This document shows, in pieces, positions 1-9,368 of a stretch of 64,000 nt of DNA (within the stretch, counting starts at the first letter, position 1; each line of letters opens with the position of its first letter). The stretch covers positions 4,215,030 to 4,279,029 of the forward strand of contig NC_043740.1 in NCBI RefSeq assembly GCF_004337985.1, written 5' to 3'. The translations under genes and the position numbers were made by a program. A model generated the notes under the pieces. That model did no database searches. It had not been told where the DNA came from and saw only the letters and a program-made list of their open reading frames with translations. The stretch is from Pyricularia pennisetigena (taxonomy: Eukaryota; Ascomycota; Sordariomycetes; Magnaporthales; Pyriculariaceae).

Positions 1-270
1 TTCAAAAAAGAAAACAAATTGAACGAACTGACTAGTCAACTCGTATTTACCAGTATCGGATAGAAAGGACATTGACAAGCTGCTGCCTTCCGTAAATACA
101 AGTATGCTTTGTTCATTACCCATTTCCCTGAGAAGACCAAGGGCTTGCACGTCTTGCAGTCCTGGAATCCAAGAGAGAGCTTAGCTAGTAGCACAATTAT
201 CATGAGCACCAGCATCAGCACCAACGGCGGACTGGCTTTCCCAGATGAAGAAGGCTCTTGTCTCTCGCAT

Positions 271-1573
271 CTACTGCAAGCTGCGAGGTTTGCTCGGTTT
301 CCAGATCTGGTTTGGTGCGAATGATCGGTCGCAGGCGTTGCATGTCCAGCCTCTGTATTCACGGAAGTCGTGAGGTTTCAGTCGAGAGACACACGGATTG
401 CTAACATCTTTAGTAGATCGGCTGTGATTAGTATAGACATCACAGGATGGGCAATATCCCACAGAGGCAGGTTCGATAGTAACAACCCATCCTCCCAGCT
501 CGGTGTCGGGGATAAACGTCTGTTTTGCATGGTGGCTGAGTAGATCACTGGAGAAGTCTGGATATTCCCGTGCAACCAGGCTTACTGGATATAGAGCCTG
601 TCGCTTGTTGATGCTCATGAAATGGTTGGTGATGCGACAAAGAGGCTCCTTAATGGCCAAGTCGGTGCTTGTAGTACCCGAGTAAATGATTCTCACGATG
701 TCACTGAGACACCTGACGTTCCCTGAGTCCAGTTCGAGTCCAGACTGCTCTAGCAGACATGCGAAGAAGCCAAACCGCCGCAGACTGAGAATTTTGAGTT
801 CAGGCATCAGTAACCTTTCTGCCGCCGTGTACAGGGCTGCAGATTCCTTGACATGGTCAAAACATACTGTGTGCATATCTGGGTCTAAGTACTCACGATA
901 AGTATCAGGGGTGTAAAAGTTTGCAAGGTCCATATCCCAAGCCCAGTGTGCCATGTTGTGATGGCACTAGTGCTCCAGGTTTGCCATCTTTTCTCGAGCT
1001 ATTGGGAAAGATTAGCTAACTTAGAATACCAGACGTATGTTCATCTTGCCGCTGGATGATCAGGGTACATTATTTTCGTTTCTATGAACAACATTGTGGG
1101 CTTCTTACCTGCAGTCACACTACGGACTTGGCCAGCCGCACCAAGGAAATCTCCAAGTAGCATCAGCTGGAGCTGGAGATCTTCGGACGTGACGCGCTTG
1201 AGGATTTCGGGATAAGGGTCCTTGTGCCGTTGCGCGTCTTCGGTATAGGTACCAGTGTACATGAGCTCGATGATTTGGCGGAAAAGCCTGCCATAAATTC
1301 CCGGAAGATGGACTGTTCTTGTATTAGCCTCCTAAAGCCCGAGTCTTAGTGAGTGTCTCTCTCTCCCTCTTTCTCTCCCTCTTTCTCTCCCTCTCCCTCC
1401 ATTGCTATGCTTACCTGAAAACCGATCTTGCATGCCGTCACAAAGAAGGCCGACCTCGTGCAAACAATGATCTTATGGAGTTGGAAGGTCATTTTGTCCG
1501 CCGTGATAACAGTCAAGTCGGAAAAGTCCTCGCTCGGGTGGCCATCCCAGAGCTCCTACCAAAGATTGTCCAT
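271..1573 (-). pseudogene. BTB/POZ domain protein with two in-frame TAG codons
   Basis: Three exons fit one reading frame: 1573-1415, 1331-1109 and 998-271, with GT-AG introns of 83 and 110 bp, giving 370 codons including the terminal stop. Exon 1 reads as the start of a BTB fold (FSDLTVITADKMTFQLHKII). Exon 2 continues it (LFRQIIELMYTGTYTED), so the product would be a BTB/POZ protein, a family of dimerising adaptors often linked to Cullin-3. The C-terminal third has paired cysteines (CPSC near 530-440 and CNAC near 330) that could form a zinc ribbon. TAG codons interrupt the frame at codon 6 (1558-1556) and after LEH near the start of exon 3 (969-967). No frameshift and no broken splice site is visible. 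It is either a young pseudogene or a gene whose UAGs are recoded. The BTB assignment is confident; functional status is open. Confidence 0.72.
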
Positions 1574-2207
1574 GTTGAAGACGAATCCAAGCACTAGGCA
1601 AGGTGAACGAAAAGTGAAATGCCAAATTTGTTCTGCCTCGGGAGGATCTGGTCCGCAATCTCTCGTGCTGATGGGTTAAAATGAAGAATTGAACCCGGTG
1701 ATGAGTTCCGGGCCAGAAGAACGACGGGAGGTGTTTCAAGTAGTGGAGAGTGAAGGTTTGGTTGTGATGGTCGATGTTGTGGAGGCGAGCGCTTCCCTTG
1801 TTACCAGCCCGGCTCAGAGCTCTCAACTTCTCAGGTGGGCAGAATTTACGGCTGCAATGTGCGGTGGTAGTTGCTTGCCCATCACGTGCTCAAAGCGTGG
1901 CAAGCACAGGTACCTAGGTGCTTGTACGGCTGCCTGCACACAGCCATGGAGGGTAGGTTCTCATCACCTTCGAAACTCGGGTGTTGACACTGTTGCGAGC
2001 CTTGGGATATGTTCTCTTAGTGTCAGAGCCGGTTTTCGCTTTTTTATCGACTGCTACCATCCATAAGAGCACCTAATATGTACCGTTGAAAGGAGATGCC
2101 CGTATTGTAAAAGATTTTAGTCTATCTTTGAAGAATCGTAACGCATTCATTCGTTTCTAGCCAGAGGCTCCTCTATAGGCCACTGCGTGGGAACTACCGA
2201 GTATCAT
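1574..2207. other. Intergenic region, no gene seen
   Basis: This is the upstream region of the BTB gene and the downstream region of the coiled-coil gene. Open frames here are short and lack domain signatures or splice continuity. Confidence 0.5.
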
Positions 2208-3293
2208 TCAGGCCTTGTTCATCTGTCTGTCGTCCAGGCCACCGCCAACTCGTCTGAATACTTCTGCCCTGGCCTCCTGTAATGCTGACCTTGCCGAGTC
2301 CAACATGACTTCTCTTTCCTTCACTTCGACCTTTAGTTGCTCGTGTCTCACCTTTGACTCCTTCATCAGCTTCGTGTGCGCGTCGAGACAACGATGAACC
2401 TGTTGCTGGCTCTCCCGGATCTTGTCGTGAAAGGCCATGTCGGTGAAAATATTGTCAAAAAAGACATCGCTCATAATGTTCCCTTGCGCCATCTGCACGT
2501 TCGGAATGGCGTCCAAGTTCACAAAAGGGCTTTGCTTCTGCGCCTGCATGGCCAGCATTCTCGCCTCCCGCACTGCTATATCCGCCTTGTGCAAGGCCGA
2601 CCGCTCCATCGCATCCGCCACGCTGCCGCCGCCAAACATGTCCCAGTGCGAAGCCGACACGGCTTCCTGCATCATCCTGACGCTCAGTGCCATGCTCTTC
2701 CACGCCTGTTCCAAAAGCTGCAGGGCACGCAGCTCGCCCTCGCATCGAACGCGCGCCTGGTGGTAATTGTCCCGTGCCTCCCTCGCCACCTCTTCGATCC
2801 GATCCTCCTCAGGAAACGCCGGGGTCGGACCCTCAAAGATGGAACTGTACAACCCGTCCAGGTCCACCTGCGCCTGGCGGTGCCGGCGCGCAGCCGCCTC
2901 GAGCTGAGCCTTGACGTCGTGGGCGTCTCTCAACATCTGCTCAAGGCCCTTCCTGGACTCGACCTCGCGGTGGCACTGCTGCAGTACCTCAAAGTACTCC
3001 TTCTCCTCCTTGTCGGCCCTCTGCGCGAACTTTTCCCGCTTACCAGTCGCTTTGTACGCGAATCGGCGCATGACCGAATCGCGGTACTTTTCGTGGTCCT
3101 TGAGCTCCTTGTTGCGCTTTTTGTCCAGCTCGGAAATCACCCGCGACGACTCGAGTATCTGCCTGTCCAGGTCGGCGATGAACTTGTTCTGGTTGTCCAG
3201 ATCGGGCGCGGCGTGGTCGGTTTCCCTGAGGGTTTGTAGGAGGGCGGCATTCTCAGCCGCCGCAGCCTGGATCTTGGACTCGATGGATGTCAT
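2208..3293 (-). CDS. Conserved fungal coiled-coil protein, function unknown
   Basis: A single exon encodes about 361 aa starting MTSIESKIQAAAAEN. An ATG 12 codons upstream (3329) is in frame, but the 3293 start gives a more natural N-terminus. The protein is almost entirely charged, heptad-like helix at about residues 1-145 and again at 290-350, with many E/K/R/Q and no signal peptide or membrane segment. A non-helical break near residues 148-166 (LYSSIFEGPTPAFPEED) and the hydrophobic FGGGSV and FVNLDAIPNV segments are the only non-coiled parts and probably mark the conserved core. I believe similar hypothetical proteins occur in other ascomycetes, but I cannot name a function. It ends 635 bp from the BTB gene start and lies on the same strand. 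Confidence 0.8.
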   Translation of the reverse strand: MTSIESKIQAAAAENAALLQTLRETDHAAPDLDNQNKFIADLDRQILESSRVISELDKKRNKELKDHEKYRDSVMRRFAYKATGKREKFAQRADKEEKEYFEVLQQCHREVESRKGLEQMLRDAHDVKAQLEAAARRHRQAQVDLDGLYSSIFEGPTPAFPEEDRIEEVAREARDNYHQARVRCEGELRALQLLEQAWKSMALSVRMMQEAVSASHWDMFGGGSVADAMERSALHKADIAVREARMLAMQAQKQSPFVNLDAIPNVQMAQGNIMSDVFFDNIFTDMAFHDKIRESQQQVHRCLDAHTKLMKESKVRHEQLKVEVKEREVMLDSARSALQEARAEVFRRVGGGLDDRQMNKA

Positions 3294-4052
3294 GAAAATG
3301 ATTGCGATTTTCTTTTTTTCTGCTTGCAACTAATTGGGTCTGGAGATATGCTGTGCTAAAATCGTTTGCTGATTGCAGAGTTTGATTTCTTATGTTTTTT
3401 TTTTTGGGACTCGAAAAGATTAATATGGGCGAATCAAGGTAAACTGGCGCCTGAGATTACTGTATATGCCTGCCTGCGTTTGCGCTCCTGGTTGACGTCA
3501 CGAGCTTTCGACTTTTGTACGAATCCAACCCTCCAATTATATGTTTGACAATCCCACGCCATTCAAACCCGTCATTCCCCGTTTCCTGCTTCTTTGGTTT
3601 TTTATACAATCACAAATGGAGTTGGTTGCCTCCAGGTCTGCGCCACAGTCAAGCATTACTTGGCATCCTGCTTCCCAATTCGACTTGGAGCTTAGCATGA
3701 AGATTGTCCGCTTACTGTTCGGGTCATACGCTTGGCCCCCGCATCAAATAGTAACCCCGGATATTTTTGGAAATTCAATCCACGCAAACAAATTCCCGGT
3801 TGCACCTATGGGATTGCAAGATAATGGGTTCAGAGTTGAATCTTGAACTGGGTTATAGTCCTTGATCTTACGCTAAGCTCCAGCCCCCAACCCATTGTAA
3901 TCTCCACCTCGCTATTTACCTGCCTATTCAAGATACGCTAGGGTGATGAAAAAAAGGACTGTCTTCTTTGCATGCAAATGAGAGAGACCTGCTGTTCAAA
4001 AAAGCAGCAAAGCCAAGAAATCAAACGTCATATGGTCATCATAGAACGGCTC
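3294..4052. other. Intergenic region
   Basis: It lies between the start of the coiled-coil gene and the end of the RNA ligase gene. No open frame in it shows a recognisable domain. Confidence 0.5.
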
Positions 4053-5333
4053 TTAGTTCAAGTTGTTCGACCCATGCTGCTTCAAGTAGTGACGGTTGTG
4101 AACTTTGAACCTTCTTCCCGCCTCCTGCAGGCACTTGAACACCAAACCCTCCGCGTAGCTCCCATCTGGTAGCACTTCTTTGTCCGCACGCTGGTATATA
4201 TCCTCGTGGCATTTCGCAATGTCGGTGATGTGAAGAGTCGTTTTGACGGGGACGTGTTTCACGTCGAACTCTTTGCACCACGCCACCACATCGTTGGCCG
4301 GAAGCCAGTCACCTTCGTCGAGATGGTCGTAAATATCAAATGCAAAAAAGTCGTGTTGACCCGGTCCATAATTGTGGCGATTTTGGTTGATTTTGTCGCC
4401 GACGAGCTCGCCTTGGAGGACCATGTCCAAGTTTTGCTTGTTCATGATCTGCGGCAGCCTTGCTCTCAGGGCAACTTTCCAATACAGACAGTCTTCGCGC
4501 TCCGCAAGGTCGTTGTTGGCGGAACAGACGCCAAACCTGCCGTTGGACAGCATCATGTGAGGACCGTGTGGCTGAGGAAGGGGATGCAGCGTCGTGAAGA
4601 ACGGAGAGTACTTTGGGATGAAGTAGACAGCCATTGAAGATCCGTCCATTTTCACCGACTCCTGGTAGGTAAAGTGCTTGTACTTTGACTTTTTGAAGAG
4701 GTTGGGACAATCTTTTAGCCTAGACATTGCCGACTTTTTGTAAAATCCCGGTGCAGGCCCGATGAATTGTGGTGATGTTTTGATACCCCACCTCTTTACC
4801 CCAAGGACTTTTTCCAAATTAAAAAGAGCGTTGAGGTCTGAAACTGCTTGCATTTTGCATCCGTAAAACTCGGCAAGTCCGTCAAGTATTGCTTCTATCT
4901 CGGGAAAGTCGTGGACGGACTTGACAACCCCGTGGCTGTATAGCCCGTTGCTGCTGATATACTTCACTTGGACGCCGACTTCGCCTTTCAGAGTGAAGTT
5001 TGCCCCCAAGGATCGAAATACAGAGTGAGCATCCCTAGGGAGGAAAGCTCTGGGGAGAAAAATAATCACACAATCTCCCTTTTCGAACTCTCCGTGGGAG
5101 GCGTCAAACAGGTGGATATGCGAACCTTGTCCCGGCACCTCCACCACTGCTCGGTTTTGCGTACCGATCAGATGTCGGACTGCAGATACATGCCGGACGA
5201 GAACGAACCGATCTCTGGTGTAATGCTGTGGGTCGTCAAACCCATAGTCCTTATCGAAAGCTTGTAGGAGACTGTGAGGCATAACCTTGATGGCTAGTGG
5301 TTTATCGACCAAATCCAAGATGGTGGTAGCCAT
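4053..5333 (-). CDS. RNA ligase, DRB0094/Rnl5-like
   Basis: An intron-less frame of 426 aa. The C-terminal half carries the covalent nucleotidyltransferase motifs in order: motif I K228-M-D-G231 (the lysine that becomes adenylylated), a GEL segment with E309, FFAFDIYD at 329-336, motif IV EGLVFK at 395-400, and motif V with K410 in FKVHNRHYL. The N-terminal ~150 residues are a separate domain, as in the Deinococcus Rnl (DRB0094) family, where an OB-like module precedes the ligase core. Family members seal nicks with a 3'-OH and 5'-phosphate using ATP, so the expected role is RNA repair. No targeting signal is obvious. It is transcribed divergently from the Sfh1 gene with 907 bp between the two starts. 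Absence of introns, unlike most neighbours, would fit transfer from bacteria, but that is inference. Confidence 0.88.
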   Translation of the reverse strand: MATTILDLVDKPLAIKVMPHSLLQAFDKDYGFDDPQHYTRDRFVLVRHVSAVRHLIGTQNRAVVEVPGQGSHIHLFDASHGEFEKGDCVIIFLPRAFLPRDAHSVFRSLGANFTLKGEVGVQVKYISSNGLYSHGVVKSVHDFPEIEAILDGLAEFYGCKMQAVSDLNALFNLEKVLGVKRWGIKTSPQFIGPAPGFYKKSAMSRLKDCPNLFKKSKYKHFTYQESVKMDGSSMAVYFIPKYSPFFTTLHPLPQPHGPHMMLSNGRFGVCSANNDLAEREDCLYWKVALRARLPQIMNKQNLDMVLQGELVGDKINQNRHNYGPGQHDFFAFDIYDHLDEGDWLPANDVVAWCKEFDVKHVPVKTTLHITDIAKCHEDIYQRADKEVLPDGSYAEGLVFKCLQEAGRRFKVHNRHYLKQHGSNNLN

Positions 5334-6240
5334 AACTTTATGTGGCCGTGACAGCCTTGAAGCAAAGTTGCTGTGGTGAAGGAACCAGAAAAACTAGGAA
5401 AGAGTTTGAGTCTAATGTGAAGGACTTGATTTTGAACTTAACCTCGAGGAGGTTGTTAATTTAATAGTGAAATGAGAAAAAAGATATAAATTTGAACTGG
5501 CCAAAGAACAAAAGAAATCAAAAGGGCCCCCACGGACCCGTGCTGAGTGATGAATGATGACCAAGTAGATTGAAGATCAAGCCTACTCGTGTGTGTAGTA
5601 CTGAAGTCTTAAAATTATGCAGTCTAGAAGAGTCAAGTATGTGATTTTGGTTGACTGAAAATAATTGTAAGAGTCTAGTCTAGTCTAGACTAGATACTGT
5701 CATATTTCTAATACGTTACCTTGTTTGGCTAATTGCTTGTAAGTGCGCTCTGGTGGTGATTGTAGTGGAGACGATGAACCAGGGAGTAACTTGACAAGGG
5801 TTAGGGTCAGTTGTGCAAAACGATCACCTTCGTTGAAGATCGCATCAGCTAGTCTGAAACGGGCCTAGCGTAGCTACCAGTACGCCTTAGTCATCAGGAT
5901 CGCGGGTCAGAAATCTCCTCGACGCGACTGGCTTTTGCGTTGAATTGGGAGAAGGACCATGCGAGGGCGTCCCTCCAATTATCGACATCCAAAACAAAAC
6001 GTCACTTTTCCCATCGCAAACATCACAGTCGTCGCCCATTAACCTCCGTTTCACGTCGGATACGATCGAAAGCTCCTTTGGTCGCCACCTGCATTTCAGA
6101 TCAACATCCAATTCTGAGTAACGTTCGTTGCTAGCTTGTCGTTTCTTCGTTCTGGATCCAGAGCTCCTCCCTCGCTCAACACTGCCCGTACATCTTCTAC
6201 ACCCAATTCGAGCAACCGCGCAAGTCGTGCCGCCGTCAAA
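5334..6240. promoter_or_regulatory. Divergent intergenic region of the RNA ligase and Sfh1 genes
   Basis: This 907-bp stretch separates two divergently transcribed genes and should contain both promoters. It includes a perfect 16-bp palindrome at 5679-5694 (TCTAGTCTAGACTAGA) preceded by a further CTAG unit. The Sfh1 side (about 5880-6240) is pyrimidine-rich, typical of a fungal 5' leader. No element was assigned with certainty. Confidence 0.45.
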
Positions 6241-8096
6241 ATGTCGGCGGTCTCGGCGCCCGCACCCTCGGGACCGCAGGCCTTCACGTCATCCTACGCG
6301 CCCAGATTACGCACGTACAACAACTCGCTCCTCATCCCTGTCATCAACCAGCCGCAAGCTGGCCCTATATCGCGAACAACCAAACGAGGAACGACGGTAA
6401 TCAACTATGCCGAAGACGGCTACGACGACTACGATGATGACGATGACGACAGCCGGCGCCGACCGACCGGTCTGCGAAGTTTGCGCCGCGAAGATAGCGT
6501 GAACAAAGCCGATGCTGCCGAGAGGGTCAACAAGGAGACGACGACGCCCGTGACGGTGCCGGGCATCTGGAGGGAGTGGATGGGCAAGACGCGCATCAAC
6601 AGGCCAGAAGCGCACAATTTTGCGCAGGCGCAGCTCCCTCTGACCCTGATCCCCATCAGGCTGGACGTTGAGATCCCCGCCTTCATACCAGGCCCCAACA
6701 TATCCAAAGTCGACGACCCGAATCAACCAAAGGAGATGACGACGCCTTATCGCTTGAAAGACACCTTTATGTGGAACCTCCACGAGACTCTGATCACCAC
6801 AGATCACTTTGCGACACAGCTAGCGCAGGATCTCGATCTTCCCAACAAGGCGCACGTCATCGCCGAGATCAGTAAACAAATACGTACGCAGCTTGAGGAG
6901 TATGCCGGTGTCGCACTGCACCCGCTTTTCCACTCTGCGCAGAAGCAAGCGCCGCCGGCCCAGGGCGCCACTGACCGCGACGCGTCGTCCACACCGATAA
7001 TTGGCCGATCAGATACCCCACTCCGGAGCGCTGCGCTTGGACGAAGCACGCCCTCACGGCCCGCAGCGCCAGCCACGCCAGCACCAACAACATCGGTGCT
7101 CCAGGGCGAGGTTACTGCCACTGCCGAGCACGTCTCGGCTGACTCGGATGACTTCAACCTCGACGACACTTATCGCTGCGTCGTGGAGCTCAACATACAC
7201 CTCGGATCGCAGCTTTACACGGACAAGTTTGAATGGTCGCTGTTACATCCGCCAGGCACAGCCGAGGCGTTTGCCAAGGTGACCTGCGAGGATCTAGGTC
7301 TGTCCGGCGAATGGGTCCCCGCCATGACACATGCTATCTACGAGGCGGTGTTGCGACTGAAAAAGGAGGCGTGCGAGTCTGGTGGACTGGTCTCTGGTCT
7401 GGCAGGCGACGCGGGCAGTCTCGATCCTTCGTTGGGCGTCTACTCGTCATCCACGGTCCATGGAGGTGCCGCGGCCGGTTGGCGCCACGACCCGGACCAC
7501 CTTGCGGATGATTGGGAGCCCCGGCTGGAGATGCTCTCTAAGGAGGAGATGGAGAAGCGTGAGGGCGACCGAGAGAGGCAGATCAGGCGATTGAGGCGAG
7601 AAACGGCTCGCTTCAGCAGTCTGGCCGGCATGGCCGGCGGTGTACCTGTTGGCTTTGGGTTTGGTGGCCTGATAGAGCAAGAGGAGGAACGCATGGGACG
7701 TGGAGAACGCAGCAAGAAGAAGCGGAGGTTCCGAAGCCTGTCACCAGTTGGGAGATCGGCCACGCCTGGTGGTAGGGGAACTCCAGACGTGGGCGGCGGT
7801 GGCGGCTACGGCGGAGGAGGCTCCTTGACGGATGCGGAGCGGTATCAGTGGCGATGCGCGCACTGCAAGGTGGGGGGAACATGTGTCTGGGCCGTCCGTG
7901 ACGGACCGCATGGACCAAGAGTAAGCTTGGCTCTTGTCTTACTTGCTTGTGCTTTTCTCCGATTCAGTAGCCGAATTGCTGACAGTGACATGGCGACCAG
8001 ACATTATGCAACAACTGCGGTTTCTTGTATGAGCGTGATCAAAAGCTACCGCGGTTCACCAAGAATTTGCACCTCAACGACTTACGCTTCGCCTAG
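6241..8096 (+). CDS. sfh1: SNF5/Sfh1-type chromatin remodelling subunit with GATA-like finger
   Basis: Two exons, 6241-7920 and 8001-8096, encode 591 aa. The intron is 80 bp (GTAAGC to CAG). The start is the first ATG, in context gtcaaaATGtcg. The N-terminus has a strongly acidic DYDDDDDD run followed by basic residues. The SNF5 homology region has two repeats, about residues 135-220 (LIPIRLDVE, then LKDTFMWNLHE) and 309-385 (YRCVVELNIHLGSQ, DKFEWSLL). This is the core of Snf5/Sfh1/SMARCB1 subunits of SWI/SNF and RSC nucleosome remodellers, which act in the nucleus. The C-terminus has a CX2C-X20-CX2C finger (CAHC near 540, CNNC near 564) that is complete only after splicing, because the second CX2C lies in exon 2. 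The acidic run and single short SNF5 region favour Sfh1 over Snf5; that choice is moderate. Confidence 0.9.
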
Positions 8097-9368
8097 TACA
8101 CGCCAGCAACTCAGATCGGTGTCCGCTCGTCGCTGCCTGTCAACAATAGCAGCCGCGGCAGCCTTGGTACTCCGGTAGCTAAAATCATTGCAGACAAGAA
8201 TATGTTCAAAAAGCATCATTGTTATAGCATTCCTTCCATGATGGTCCCGAGAAGCACTAGCAGCACTAAGGGTCTTGCTGTTTCGCTGCCGCGTGCTGCG
8301 TAATGTGTGGCTGGAGTCAACAACACCCTGCATGATACCACATCTTATACATGTAATGCGGAAGAAGTCATGATCGGCCCTGATCAGGCCAATTTCGAAA
8401 CGTCATTTCCAAGAAAAAAGAGGGGGATGTGATTAACCTGTCAAGACTACGACTGATTTGGTGGAGGATTCATGATTCTCTTCTTCTTCTTTTTTTTTTT
8501 TTCGATGCGTTGTACTATATCTGCTGGCAATTGGGTTTGGGGGATAATTACAACTGCAAGATTATCATTTTGACTTGTCGCAATGTTTTGAACTACTACG
8601 TGATATTGCTGACCAAGGCTGCTGCATCTGGTTACATGTGATTCTCAAAACAGTCAGGACCCTGACAGAGACATCAATTGCGAAGGGTGCTTTGCTTGGG
8701 CTTCATCGACGGAACGCCTGTGGGTCCCGCTAATCAAACCCACCAGGCTGGGCAGCGCAGGGGTTGCCGTTCGAGGGGGCCTGGACTAAGAAAGAGGGCT
8801 TTTGTTTCCATGATGTTGATTGGACTCGGTAGCCCGCGAATGACGAAAATTCCGATCGAACCGCAGCCTTCTGACATGAGCGAGCTGGGTGCTCTGGCGG
8901 GTTCAACCCCATAGCTACCTTTTTTTTTTTTTTTTATCTTTTTATCATTTGCACTGGCCGGTACGATACCCCAGAAAACATTCGATCGATACAGGATGCT
9001 GTTTATACAGTTTCAATTTCAATTACCCTCTGCCCGCTTTATGCAACTGCCATACATATAACAAGCCGTTAAGGGGACAAGACGCAATTGAGCGACCGAG
9101 CGAGCGAACCCCTCCCTTCCTCCATTCCTTGACCATTGACGGCTCAAACGGCGACTTGCACCCCACCGAAATTCAACTCGTATTGAACCTGGGGCCGGTA
9201 CAATTCAATACAATACGACTGTCCCGGAAAGGACATACGTCTCTCCAAATTATCCCCAATGGCGATATAAACTGTCTGCTGCTTCTTTGCAGATTTAAGA
9301 TATCTTTTTTGGGGTTTATAGATCGAGGGCGATAGCGAGCAATTTTTTTTTCTCCGCCTGATCGAGCC
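8097..9368. other. Intergenic region
   Basis: It holds the 3' end of the Sfh1 gene and the promoter of the next gene. Poly-T runs occur near 8490-8502 and 8921-8935. No supported coding frame was found. Confidence 0.5.

Noticed and set aside
36..362. Minus-strand frame of 108 codons with a hydrophobic segment
   Set aside because: It overlaps the end of the BTB frame in another phase, and nothing besides one hydrophobic stretch supports it.
2376..3239. Long plus-strand frame opposite the coiled-coil gene
   Set aside because: It is the antisense of a regular coiled-coil coding sequence. The composition is arginine/leucine-rich without any domain.
6136..6240. N-terminal extension of the Sfh1 frame upstream of 6241
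   Set aside because: The extension has no ATG; the first ATG in frame is 6241 in a good context.
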